This document shows, one piece after another, positions 51,601 to 63,365 of a stretch of DNA of 64,000 nucleotides; within the stretch, counting starts at the first letter, position 1, and the number at the start of each line of letters is the position of its first letter. Source of the DNA: Zonotrichia leucophrys gambelii. Lineage: Eukaryota > Chordata > Aves > Passeriformes > Passerellidae. The notes under the pieces were generated by a model. That model worked only from the letters and a program-made list of their open reading frames with translations, was not told the DNA's origin and made no database searches. A program made the translations under genes and the position numbers. Where the stretch lies: NCBI RefSeq assembly GCF_028769735.1, contig NC_088178.1:19108357-19172356 (forward strand), in the 5' to 3' direction.

Positions 51601-54600
51601 TGAAATACTCAAAAATATGTATGTCATTTAGCACAAATCTTGGAATGCACTGTCATGCACCCTGCTCAGGCACAGAACTTTCTGACACAAGATTTTGTAT
51701 GAGCAAAACCTGCTGGGCTGAGTCCAAAGCCATAAATTCCACTGTCTCAAGCAAAAGAAAGGTGTTACAGGATCAGTGGGGAAAAGAAGTTTATTTTTCC
51801 ATGCAATTATGTATTTAATCCTTCAATGACATGCTCAGTCTTTTTCTCATTCCTTCCCTTTCCAGCAGGGATCTGGAAAACACTTTTTTAGGAAAAAGTG
51901 TGAAGTTTTGGAAAAAGATTACTTCACACTAGTGACAATTACAAAATCATATTTTTACCATGCCTACAGTAAAGAAAGTCTAAATGACTGATATATGGCA
52001 ATTGTCATTGTTATCTTTGTTGACAGCCCCCAAAGGCAGAAATATTCTAAAGGTAAATATTTCCTGTCAGGGCTTCTGCATTTGACTGAGGATGTCTGGA
52101 CTGTGTTGACCTTTCTACTACCCTTAATGACTTTCTAGGAGAAGGTGAAGCCAAGGGATTATGTCAGACAGTTCAATGACAGGCTTTTATCTACCCATTT
52201 TTTCCACACAGAAAACATTAATGCAATTAGCTGTAGCAGCACTGAGTTTGGGGATTAAAAAAGCCAACAAGGCAGTTTTAATAGTGCAAGAGACATAGAG
52301 AATTTAAAAAAAAGGTGTGGGCTTAATCAATGATTTAAACAAATGCCCTTTTTGTATAACTGGATTAGGATGGTGAGAAGTTATTTCCTCCCAGTTTTAA
52401 ATGAGGAATTCCATGGTCTGTTCTAAATTATAATAGAATAAATGGGAAATAATTCCTTTTATCAGTTGTATTGTCACCTTACAAGGAGGATATGAAGGAC
52501 TCTACTGACTGATAGGATCAGATAATAGGTTCTTGCTTGATACACTCAGTCTGATTTGCTTTTGAAAAATGTACATGATTTTCTTAGAAGTTTCAGTATT
52601 GCTGTCTGGAATTCAAACCATTGCAGAAATATCTTTCCTCCAAACTAAAATCCACAAAAAGTTAAACTAATGCGCTTATCAGGTATTACAGCAATTTTTG
52701 CTACTTTTTAAAAAATTATGATTTTCCTGACACAATTTAGCTTAAATAATACATACCAAACAAGTCTAATGTTTTGGGTCTTTACTCTGTCTCACTGGGT
52801 ACATCCTGCCTGGTGCTGTGGAATATATAATTTTAAAATGTTTTTTCATTTTGTAGAAAGACTGAGGAGGGAACAAAATTTTGTGCTTCTGTAGAATTAT
52901 GGCTGGGTAAAAATACAATTGCATCATAGAAGGGAATTGGGTAAAACTGGCTGGAGAATCAGCTGTTTCTACATATCTCATTCTGTTTATGAGTCAAGCT
53001 CTGAAACATAAGCATTATTCTTGATGTCTTCTAAATAGAACAGGTCTTTGTTAACAATTATAAAGCTTTTCACATATAATGTAGATATGTAGCACTATTC
53101 ATCTGTACTTTGCTGCCACTAATTAGTAAGGCCTGATGTGCACCTTTTTTCATTCAGTTATAATTTAAGAACTTCTCATCGCCCTTTGGAAAGAACTGCA
53201 AAGCATTATCTCAAAAACGACTCATTGTAAAAAACTTCACAGTTTTACTGAGCAGCTCACAGCCAGCCTCTGGAAAGTGGATACAAGGCACAACAGGGGG
53301 CACTTAGCACATTCAAAACAGTCACTTGAAGTCCTTGTCTTTTACTCCAAATGCCAAATGCAGTCCAGCATCTTTTGCTGCTTTCAGGGAACTGAAGGAG
53401 CTCTGCTTCAGCCTGGGATGCATTAGGACTTACTTGCCTGCAATACCTCAGTGCAGGACACCCCAACCTCTAAACCCCACTTCATAATATAGAGGAGTGT
53501 CCACAGGACAGCAAGATGTATGCCTGCCAGAGAAACAGCACTGCTGAAATAGTTCCTCCTTAGACACAAAATGAGAGAAATCTCCAGCATCTTTTTAATA
53601 GCCTACAGCATTTTATTAAAGGGACTAGTAAGTCAACATTTCTTTGAATGACTTCTATGGCAAATCTCATTGCTCATTATTTCGTCTGGCTTATGATGCC
53701 TAAATCTTGCTAGGCTTTTATGGTAATCAGCTAAATAAATAAAGCAGCTAAAGGCTGAGTGAGAAAAGAGGGGATTCACTGTTTTATAAGGTAATAAAGT
53801 TTTATCAGTTTTATTACCTTATAAACTTGTTTAGGACATTTTTGGAGTGTAATATGATGTAACATATACTAACTATTATCCCTAATTCACCACTTCTTTT
53901 CTCCCAAGCCCTGGCAGATTCATTCACAGGCTCAGACAGAGTATTTCCTGCAGGCTGAGAAATGCACGGCTGAGGCTTCTCACGAGGTCTCAGCACATAC
54001 TGGGGAAATCGAGAGCTCTCGGAGCTGCCACGCAGGCACTTGCAGAACGCTCTTTTTATGGCTGTGCCACCTGTTACCCACCACAAAAATTAAATCTGGG
54101 TTTGGCTGCTGCAAGTGACAGCAAGCTTTAGCAGAGCTGGCTTACTGGTAATAAATATTAACTGTGAAGATACATACTTTTATGATTGTGCATCAGATTT
54201 TCATCAAAAGTACAGCATTATCCACTAGAACCAGAAAACTGGTTCTAAAATGATGTTTCCCCCAAATGTTTCGGGTTTACATTAAATTTAGATAAAACCA
54301 GCTTCTACTTCTCTTTGTATCCTAGATTCCTTGTAGGTAAGGGCAACAGTTAAATTTGCTACACTGATGGGGTGCCAAAATTTCAGTGATCAGCAGCACA
54401 GCTCTCCTGGATTGGCTTTTTACACATCCCTGCTGCAATCAGCTGAAGAGAGGGACTGAAGCAGCACCAGAATTACAGGAGTTACAGCAGCATTACAGTT
54501 GTATGGTCACCTTGCTCTCAAACTCTTCTGCATCTTTCAGCTCTTGGGGATACCCATCAATCAGAAATCCTTTTGTGTCCCCTAGCTTGGAAACCATGGC

Positions 54601-55781
54601 TTCCTTCAGTAGCTCCAGAACAATACCCTGTATAGGAAAGAGAGGGAATTAGTTGGTTAATTAAAAAGAAAGATTGATACCTTTGTTTGTTGCACTGGCT
54701 TTAGTTCTACACCCTTGACAACGGCTCTGTGAATGCAGTTGTTTTTCTTGTCCTGCAGGCAGCAGGGCACCCTGCTTTTTATTCTCTCAGGACCGGCTAT
54801 GCCACACAAATCTGATGTTGCAATCCACCCAAGATTTCCCAAAATACCTTCCAGATAGGTCAGAATATTTCATAGTTTCAAAATGAATGTTAATACCTGT
54901 GAAACTCTAGAGCACCGCTGCAGCATTTTCCAATCTGATTGCATTTTGCTATGTCACTGGTGTAATTACATTACATGGAAAGTGACCCCATCTGACCAAA
55001 CACACTGAAGAGCAAAGCAATCAAAATCAAGCCTGAGCACAGCTTTTAGTTTCCCCTGAGCAAAATTTCCCAGTATCTTTCATTAACAAACACATCCTCT
55101 GACCTAGCTGCAGTTGCTGAATACCCACCAAGAGTTGGGACTGTGGACCTGCCATGTAAAAGCCAGGTCCAGCTGAGAACAACCCCCTCTGCCTTCACAA
55201 TCTCCATTAAGCTGCAGTCCAGCTACTCTGGGATGTCAGCCAGCTCTGCAGGGAACTGCTGCAGGTACTGTAATTTAAAATAGCTGCCAGGAGGACCAGC
55301 TCTGAATCTGAAATGTAACGCTATAAAAAGGACATAAAGTTTCTGTTTCCTGTACTTACACTTACATTTTGCAATGCATCTGTCTCACTGTATTTCATGT
55401 CTGATTTATTGCCTATGTGAAACATAAAGAAATACTGGCACTGAAAAGGGAAACAAGTGCCACGTATTTGGCAAAGAGGAAATGTCTCCCTGAGGTTACA
55501 GATTAATTTTACTGAAATGGGAACCATCAGCTCCAGTATCTATTTCACTGGTTTAGACAATATACCTACCACTGCCTTTGTTTAACCATTAGAACCCCAA
55601 ATAAAACCATCACTCACGCCAGGCACAGGTTCACCACATTCCACAATGTCTTTGATCAATTTACTTCTCTCTGATAATGACAATAATTCATTTTGGAGAA
55701 GGTCACTAGTGGACAGGTGAGTAAATCCATATTTCTTGGCTAACTGTTCACATTGGCTACCTTTGCCAGAGCCAGGCCCAC
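42590..55781 (-). CDS. AK5: AK5, adenylate kinase 5 (partial: last four coding exons, second kinase domain)
   Basis: On the minus strand the exons run 55781-55618, 54627-54511, 50687-50526 and 42697-42590, with GT/AG at every intron and an open frame. They encode one split Gly plus 182 residues. From the family: AK5 is a cytosolic, brain-enriched enzyme with two adenylate kinase domains that interconvert ATP + AMP and 2 ADP. Visible here are the P-loop [19 protein letters not shown] (AMP-site helix), GFLIDGYPQ (core strand), a shortened LID and the C-terminal helix. AK1 is the nearest alternative. AK5 is preferred because of similarity to human AK5 as recalled and because it sits tail-to-tail with ZZZ3. 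Oddities: AMP-binding arginines are replaced, the LID is ten codons shorter, and the C-terminus is extended. Upstream exons (N-terminal half and first kinase domain) were not found up to 64 kb. Confidence 0.92.
44137..44260. repeat. Perfect 62-bp tandem duplication
   Basis: The units 44137-44198 and 44199-44260 are identical by base-by-base reading, beginning CCTGTCCCCTTTGGGCTCAC and ending GTGCTCGGTGC. A third partial unit begins CCTG and then diverges. Confidence 0.95.
46102..46124. repeat. Short perfect hairpin
   Basis: The arms TAAGACACCT (46102-46111) and AGGTGTCTTA (46115-46124) are perfect reverse complements around a 3-base loop. Confidence 0.85.
50526..50687 (-). CDS. AK5: AK5 LID exon of kinase domain 2 (shortened)
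   Basis: This 54-codon phase-0 exon has its acceptor TAG at 50690-50688 and donor GTAAAT from 50525. It encodes [17 protein letters not shown], then [20 protein letters not shown] and [14 protein letters not shown]. The human AK5 exon, as recalled, has 64 codons. The missing ten, with substitutions around them, remove the LID arginines and the paired aspartates (the R..GRVDD region in AK1). The later Arg before the ESYY helix (R149 in AK1 numbering) is kept as DRIESYY. Confidence 0.9.
53783..53825. repeat. 16-bp inverted repeat
   Basis: The arm TTTATAAGGTAATAAA at 53783-53798 is the exact reverse complement of TTTATTACCTTATAAA at 53810-53825, across an 11-base loop. Confidence 0.9.
54226..54247. 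repeat. 9-bp inverted repeat
   Basis: TAGAACCAG (54226-54234) and CTGGTTCTA (54239-54247) form a perfect stem with an AAAA loop. Confidence 0.8.
54511..54627 (-). CDS. AK5: AK5 exon with the DGYP motif of kinase domain 2
   Basis: This 39-codon phase-0 exon has its acceptor CAG at 54630-54628 and donor GTGACC from 54510. It encodes [20 protein letters not shown], then [19 protein letters not shown]. Adenylate kinases normally read DGYPR or DGFPR here. The arginine (R97 in AK1 numbering), which contacts the AMP phosphate, is glutamine, codon CAA. Confidence 0.93.
54628..55617 (-). other. AK5: AK5 intron between P-loop and DGYP exons
   Basis: A 990-base intron with a GTGAGT donor and CAG acceptor. 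No other feature was recognised. Confidence 0.85.
55618..55781 (-). CDS. AK5: AK5 P-loop exon of kinase domain 2
   Basis: The acceptor TAG (minus strand) is at 55784-55782 and the donor GTGAGT begins at 55617. The exon starts two bases into a Gly codon, giving [20 protein letters not shown] after joining, then [20 protein letters not shown] and PVPG. The P-loop (GxPGxGKG) that binds ATP phosphates is intact. The usual STGDLLR motif reads STSDLLQ, so the AMP-phosphate-binding arginine (R44 in AK1 numbering) is glutamine, codon CAA. Confidence 0.93.
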
Positions 55782-56149
55782 CTATGTGAGGGAAAAAATA
55801 CCTAGAATTAGAAAAGAACAAAGATGTCGCAATTTTCAAACTATACCCACCAAGAAAATGGGAGGAAATTGATGACACTGTTTTGCAATTTTTAATTTTT
55901 TTTTTTTAAGAGAAATTGTCTACAGTAGAACAAGTCATATACATATGATACAGCTTCAGTGAACCCTTCTGATACAGCTACAGTGCTGACTCAAAAATGT
56001 CTTGAAGTTGAAGGAGTCACAACAGTGTGAAATCTCTAACAGAGGAGAACCTGTTCCTAAAACACCATTAGCATGTAAAGGAAAAACATGAAACAGCCTG
56101 TGGAAAAGGGTATTTCACTCTGCACTCGCTCAGTTTGACAGCTGCAACA

Positions 56150-56700
56150 AATCGCAGCAAGTAACGTTCACTGCAGCCCCGTGAGGGGAATAACGACGAG
56201 CGCCCACCTGCCCCTGCCCACAGGAGCTGTGGGAGAGAGCGCCAGGAGGGGAAGGGCACTGACCCGGGAATGCTGGGGGTGTCCTCCTGGCAGGAATGGC
56301 TCCTCCAGCCCCCTGCTTCCCTTGGCCAGCCAGCAGCCTCCAGCTGAGAGCCCAGAGCTCTGCCTGTGCCACTCTGCAGGTGCTGCCTGGCCCAGCTCCT
56401 CCATGCCGGCGGCCGCTTCTCCCTCCGCTCCAAGGCCGCGACATGGAAGCCATGGCCTGGAAGGCCATGGCATGGAAGGTCTCTCTCTTCAGGCTCCTGC
56501 TGAGGCATTGCAGCCACCTCTGCCTGGCTGGAGAGAGGGACAGCCCACGGAACCTTCTGGAAGCCGCTTGCCAGGTGTCCCAGCGCGGTGCCTTCAGCGC
56601 CGCCGGCACAGCTGGGGCGAGGCCCTGAGGCACCATGGCGGTGCCAGGGCATGGCGGGCAGGAAGGTCAGTTCCTGCCGGGAGTTTGTGGAGAAACCCTC
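56150..56700. promoter_or_regulatory. GC-rich, CpG-enriched block (candidate internal promoter)
   Basis: About 60% GC with roughly 24 CpG counted by eye, against very few CpGs in the AT-rich flanks. The rough observed/expected ratio is about 0.5, short of a formal CpG island. It lies about 0.4-0.9 kb 5' of the AK5 P-loop exon on the coding strand. Long open frames on both strands here are a by-product of GC content. Promoter activity is only an inference. Confidence 0.3.
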
Positions 56701-59700
56701 ACTGCTGTAGCAGCAATTCTGCAGCCTCTGATGGATCTGTTCAGAAGATCTACTGCGGTAGGAGGTAATTACAACCTTGGAGGGAGACAATGCTCAAACT
56801 CTTTTCAGTAGGGTTTTTTCAGCAGGTGACCTGTGTTATTTATCAACTGCTGGGACTTGCAGGTAGGGCTACACAGCTGTGCTCTGTGCATTTAAGATGC
56901 TAAAAATATGAGGCTTTCCTGTTTCCTTATCCTTCCCCAAACAATTATAGGAATAACACGTTCGCAATAGAACGATTTTAGCACCGTCTCTTGCCTCACT
57001 TGAACTTTCTTCTAACTTTTGCATTCAATGTAAGAAATAATTGCTGAGCATATAATTTTCAGAGAAATTACAGTACTGTAGCTGAGACTAAAAATTGGGT
57101 CACAAAGGAGTAGCATCAAAGGAAGAGGTTTGTGTTCTGTGATGTGGAGTCTTTTTACTTCAGCTTCACAAGGAGAATAAGCAGCCTGTGGTGTGAGAAT
57201 CACACCTGTGCTATAATTTTTCTACAACTATCTTTGTTGCAGGCTTATCTTCTGGCCAATGTGGGTTGCATCTTGTTTTTCTGTTGCCATAATCTGAAGA
57301 ACATTATTGTTTTCTAAAAACACTAGTTGAAAGAAAACAAGGAAAAAATAGGAGTGGCTATAAAGAAACAGATGTAACAAAATTACAGGCAAATTACTAG
57401 TAATGAATCCCTTAAATATCAGAGTGGCAATTAATAGTATTTCTGGCCTGTTTTGGGCTTTTTTAGCTCAGGAAGTTTGTTTACACATTTTGTCTTCTGG
57501 CCTTGAGTATGCTAACAGTGCAGTAATTTAATCCTATTTATTCGGTGTATATATGCAGTGTTAAAAAACCCCAGCTATAAAGATTATTGTATTCTTTTCC
57601 TTATATAACTGTTTCTCTTCTGAATGCAGAGCCCAATGAGAAGTTTCATAATTTCTACTCATACACAAAATTACTAAATCTCTTATTAGAAATAACAATA
57701 CAAGGACATTTTTTGGTTTCTAGCAGGTAAATATTCAGAAAATTTGATGTGCTTCTAATACCTTTGTGTGTTAGAATTTTAAAAGAGAACATTGTCAGAG
57801 TGGCACAATATGCAGGGCATACACCACAATGAGTGTTCCTCCAAAACATTAATCAAAATGGCCATTTTTAATAGAAGAGTTCAAACAAAGCAGAGATTAT
57901 TATGCTGAGCTCTTTAAAGAGTAAAAACATATTTGATTAAGTTATGTGCTAAAATTGGTAGTTTTTATGGCCACTGGTATTAATTTAGATTCATCTCATG
58001 AGTAGCAGAGCATCCCACTGCTTGACAAATGCACACAACCCACTTTATCAAGTCTTGTGCTTTCTTATCCATGAAAGAGACCACAGTTCTTGCTTGGCAT
58101 GATCTGAGAAGAGACTGAATTCCCCAGGAAGTTCAGCATTGTGGGCTGAGCACAACTTGGCCTTTACATCAGTATTAATTTACATGTCTGAAATGAAAGT
58201 ACTACCTTGTCTCCCTCTGAAGTTCCTTAGTGTGACTGGAATAGAGCTATTCAGGTGAGAAAAGATGTGACAGTGCATTTTCTTACTAATTAGGTGTTGC
58301 CTTCTTGCTCAGATTACATTCTTAAAACACTGCTACATAAGCAGCTTTAACAGCAAATTAATCCTGCAGCCATGAAGCTCACAGTGAATTTGCAGTGTTA
58401 CAAAAATTGTACCTGTTCTTTTAGTGGATATTCTTCTTAAATCTATTCATTTTTTCTAAAGAAAAAAAATAATGTGAAGAAAGTTTATCTGGAATAACAG
58501 CTGCATATGAAACATGACAAAGGCCAGCAAAAAGATTTTTTCAGTTAAGACTTCACTGCAACTTGTTACAGTGTTTTTCATATGGAAAATATTTGAGGCA
58601 TTGAAAAAGGCACTCGAGTTTTCCCAATGGCTCAATTGTTAGCAGAAAAATATATCCCCACTTTTGTTGTGAAGGCGTAAGATTCTTTGTGAACACTGTT
58701 ATTTTTTCTCTATGCTGTCATCTTGTGATCTTCCTACGTATACTTGGGAAAAAAACCTGTAGGTTCATGATAACTTGTTATTCAGATTAATCATGTTGTC
58801 TTCTGATTTCTATATATGTTATGCAGAGAAAAAGCTAAAGCCTAGCAAACAGCCAGAGGAACTAGGAGTGTGATGTGACCTGTAGGACAATATAGAACTA
58901 CCAGCAGTTCTTCAATATTAGCATGCTTTTGTATTTTCCTAGTATTGCTCAGTGCAGTGGACCTTGCTTTAAAGCTCATTTGGTAACTTAATAAAAATCC
59001 AAAAATTGCAGGTAAAGAAATTAAGAACACTGTATTAATCAGTGAGGTTATTCTTGGAAACAGAACTCTTTGAGTGTCCCTTTGTGCTTTTTGATACAAA
59101 TGGTAAGCAAGACTATGGAACAGAGCACTAACACAGAAATTAAATGCAGCTCTCTATATTGCTTTTCTGCAGACAAGGCCAGATTAAAAGGTCTATGCAA
59201 TCCCTTAGAGCAATATTCCCTTCCATTATGTTGATTCATCGGCCTGTGAGAGGGGATCTCATGGTAAATAACTTTCTGGCAGCACTGCTGACTTAGGTGG
59301 TTACTTTTTAAATTATTGACAGCAGAAATGCTTCACAGAGAGTCCTTCAAGGAGAGAAAAAGAGGGGTCTCAGTGAGTGTGGTAACAACCAATTGCCCAA
59401 GCAACACTTCAGGGTGTTCAGCTGCAGTCAGCCCTGGATCAAAGGTCTCAGCTCTCCTCCCTCCTGCCCCAATGTCCCCCAGCGTGGGAAGGCTGAGCAG
59501 CCTGGGCATGTGACTGAAATGAACAGCTCTGACCAGAGCACAGCGTCACCAGCAGAGAATGAATGATGGCAGAGGGAGCTGGGACTGCTGCTGTGAATGA
59601 GCAGGGCCAGGAACACGCAATGTGAGCAGTGCATGGACCAGCTTTGCTGCCAGAAGTGCCATGCAGGCAGACTGAGATGCCTCTATTTTAAATCTTACAA

Positions 59701-62700
59701 GTTTATTATATACCAAAATATCAGGAGCATTTATATAAAAAGCCAGCAATAGGGTTTACAAGACAGTCCCACTATTTATTTTAAAATGTTTCAATTTCAA
59801 GACCTTGTTATCATAATGAGCATCATCCCTGTATCAGGGAGAAGTGCCTACAGGGGAAATCTAGCTGCACAAGGGAGCCTCAGAAGTCTGAATTGAAACC
59901 AAAATAACCCCAGTCAGTCTGTCTCTAAATTCAAGCAAAAATTTTGGATACTTGATCAGTTTGGCAGTTTTACCAATGCTACTTGGATTTTATAGACAAG
60001 TAAAAATAAGCCTTAACTTCAAAATATGGTATTTGAAGGCTTCTCAATAGCACCTCATCTGCTGTTCAAAAATTATTTCAGTCTAAGTGAAACCATACAG
60101 GAATTGTACAATTATTTAACAACAACAACAAAAAGGCCTCAACACTTTCTTTGTATTTCTTTTTTCTGAGAAATTATTTTCATTAGAAAACTACATGTTG
60201 TGCATGTTGGCAGAGTGATGCAATATCCTGGGACATCACTGAGTTTTCATCCTTCTTAAAGAAAATGTGAAGTTTATTTCACAGGAAATCAGGGAAATCA
60301 GCTTTGCACAGCATCCACAGTTAGCTTGGACTGATTGGGGGCTTAATTATCAGTATTGTTCATTCTCAGCTTTTCTGATTGCAGAAGGAGCTGCAATACA
60401 GGTATTGTAGCATAATTTACATTGGAAGGGACTTCATCTAGCTAAACCTAGAGTTTTGTGGTATATTACTTGTTGAATTTTAGTGTGTGTGCAAGCTCCT
60501 GCCTGCAGCTGATAATGCCTACTTTTGGGTGTAAGTGGTGAGAATATCTTCAGTGTCAGCTAAAAAGCTGGTCGTTCTTACACTGAGTTTAAGCAATTAC
60601 CAGCTTTAGATCATCAGCAAGAATATAACAAAGATTCTGTAGAGGAGAGTGGTTACAGTCGCTAAGCTTTAAACACCTCATTTACAAGTCAGCGGGGAGT
60701 TTGTTTCTGATCCAAAGCGCAGAAAGATCCCTGAACCTCCGGTTTTACTTTCAGCCTCAGCTGAAGCCAACTGTTTTGTGAAGCTCCCGCAGAGGCCAGG
60801 GAGGGGGAATGCTCCCAGAAACTGTGCCAGGTATGACACTTCTGTGGATGCAATATGGAATATTGCCGTAGTTAAGAATTAGAAGATCGTTCAACATTCA
60901 TTGTGGTTAAAATTGATGACATAGGTTTTTTTGTTTGTTTTTTTCTTTTTGTCTTTTAATGACTGGCAATAATTACTTAAGTTTTGAATATTTATTAGAG
61001 CATCACCCAATTTTGTCTTTGTGCCTCTTTATATTTTTTTTTCTCTTGAATTTTACCTTGCTGGCCAAATTTATCTTTGTTTTTCCTCTTTTATTATCCT
61101 GCTGTTTTCTCTTATATTTTTTACTTGCTGGTACTCTTTCTCTGCTTTACAATATGGATAGAACATTAACGTTGTTTCTTAATTAATCCAGCTTGACTGT
61201 TATTCCAATTAATTCCTACATTAGCTGTAATGTAAACTTTTGCTAATTAGATGATTTCTTTTTCTTTCCCTTTTTGGAAAATTTTCAAGTGTAATTAGTG
61301 GGAGAGGGAACTGCCTGTTCCTTTCCCTTTGTCATAAACAGTATCTCTGTTTGTCAGGTATGGCAGATGGTGCATTCATTTTGATTTGTTTGTAAACTTC
61401 TTCAAATGTACATGTTTAGAATTCTAGCTTCAAAACACCTTTATAAGCATCTTATTATTTCCTCATGAAATAATACACACCTGTGTAATGAGTCAACATC
61501 CTTGATGACACCGGAACCCAAGGCAGTTTTTCCCATTCCAGTATCCCACAGCAGCCTGCTCGGACCCAACTTCTCTGCTCCCTCTCTAGTCAGGGTATCA
61601 TACACTGAACATGCTAGCACTGCTCACTGCAACAGAGCACTTTAACCACTGACATTTGGGGCTTTTTCAACTTCTCCCCACCCCAACAGTTTTGTTCTGC
61701 TTCTGTAAGATGTCTTCATATTTTTCTTTCACTGTTGTACCATTCACAAGGACCAGATTTCAGCTCTTGACTGCCATTTCCTGCCTGCAGAAACGTGTGC
61801 ATGTGGGCAGTGTGTACAGAGCTAAAGCTGCAGTGCCTGTGGATCATCAGGTGATCCCTGCAGATTCACCTGCCTCAAAAGGACTCAAGGCAAAAGAGCT
61901 GTGGCCACTCCAGCTTAGCTGCTGCAAGAATTCTGTCTCTGGGAATGCCATTTATTTTCACTACCTAAGTGGAATAAAGTCAAGATTTTGCAGACAAATG
62001 AGCAACCACGGGGCTCTCATTTTGTTCAAAAAACCCCAACAAACCCACAAAGAATCTCTCACTCTTCTCATAAGACTTTAAGAAACTTTTTCAGGGGTGC
62101 AAGGATGGGAGTGGAGATGGAGGTATTTTGGGAAAAAGAATAAATCATTCTAGATAATTTTTTGAAAATTAACCCACATTTGGACTCAGTAAAACTTTCA
62201 TAATAATCTTTTTAACAAAGAAAACTGTGTTTTCATTAAGGCACAATTTATCTCTGCTCCCAGAAAGTATTTACTAGAAAATCAGAGCAGGAATAACTAG
62301 GAAAAAGGTGTGATTTCCATTTTAAGCTGCAAGATGGCTACTGGATGTCCTATAAAAAATTATAAATGAAAATTTAAAATCACTCCCTGTAAAATAAAAA
62401 GATTCCCAGAGGCAAATGAAAAATATGCTTTGCCATGGACAATTTCAGAGACAAAATTCCTTGAGTGTGTTCTGATTTTTTTCTTAAAAATCTGTTTGTG
62501 CAAACCCAAATGATTTTTTTTCAATAAGATATGCGGGACAGAATTAAAATTTTTCACTATAGTGACTAGCAGGAAAGGTGTACTTCAGTAAGCATAGATT
62601 ACAGTTTGCTTAAAGGACTGAAAATTAGGTTTTATGCACCCTTCCTTTAAGAAAAAGTCTCCAGTGAACTCTTCAGTAACCTCATTTTACTTTTTCAAGC

Positions 62701-62824
62701 ACATAAAAATTGAGTTGCAATAAATTGAGTTAACTTGTATTTGACATAAGAGAGCATGAGATAAAATTGCAACATGAGAACACTCTTTTAATAGAATCTT
62801 TTAGATTGCAAGGAAGTTCCTGGA

Positions 62825-63365
62825 ATCATTTATTCAAACAACTGTGTTACACTGGGATCAGCCACAGCAGGTTGATCTGAACTCTGTCAGATTGGGGTTT
62901 GAACATCTGTAAGCATGGAGGCTCTACAGTTTCTGGGCAACTTGTTCCAGTGTTTGGCTACCTTCATAGTAAAAAAGTGGGTTTTGTGTTCAGGTGAAAT
63001 TGAATGCATTTTAAGTTGTCCCATTTTCTCTTGTCCTGTCACTGGGCACTGCTGAGAAATTCAGGCTCCCTCATCTTCACTCCCTCCCATCAGGTAATTA
63101 TTAATACTTAATGGTAAAATCCTGTGGAGCCTTCTCTTCTCCAGGTTGAACAGTCCCAGTTCTCTCAGCCTCTCCTCAAACACAGATGCTTCTACTCCTC
63201 AAATATCTTTGTGGTTCTGCACCGCACTCACTCCAGTAAATCATCCTCTCTTGTACTGGGAGCCCAGACTGGACACAGTGCTCCAGATGCATAAACATCA
63301 GTGCTGAATAGGGAGGAAGGATCACCTCCCTCAGCCTGCAGGTATTGGAATGTTTTTTGATGCTT
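62825..63365 (-). mobile_element. CR1 retrotransposon fragment
   Basis: This is the reverse complement of the avian CR1 3' region. Landmarks in + orientation are TCTGGGCAACTTGTTCCAGT (62932), CTTGTCCTGTCACTGGGCA (63031), CTTCTCTTCTCCAGGTTGAA (63131), CTCTCAGCCTCTCCTCAAAC (63162), GACTGGACACAGTGCTCCAG (63267) and GGATCACCTCCCTCAGCCTG (63319). It is a diverged, 5'-truncated copy, with no open reverse transcriptase frame. Confidence 0.88.

Larger units (their letters stand above)
50688..54510 (-). other. AK5: AK5 intron upstream of the LID exon
   Basis: A 3.8 kb AT-rich intron containing inverted repeats at 53783-53825 and 54226-54247. No further exon encoding the missing LID residues was recognised in it. 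Confidence 0.75.

Noticed and set aside
56068..56790. 240-codon minus-strand open frame and overlapping long frames on both strands
   Set aside because: All lie in the GC-rich block, where stop codons are rare. The frames overlap on both strands, composition is Ala/Pro/Ser/Arg-rich, and no domain or splice context is seen.
60425..60450. TTGGAAGGGACTTCATCTAG, resembling an inverted CR1 3' segment
   Set aside because: The similarity is limited to about 20 bases; left as a possible trace rather than an annotated element.
61656..62081. 141-codon plus-strand open frame
   Set aside because: No recognisable motif, no matching splice sites and ordinary intronic composition; likely chance.
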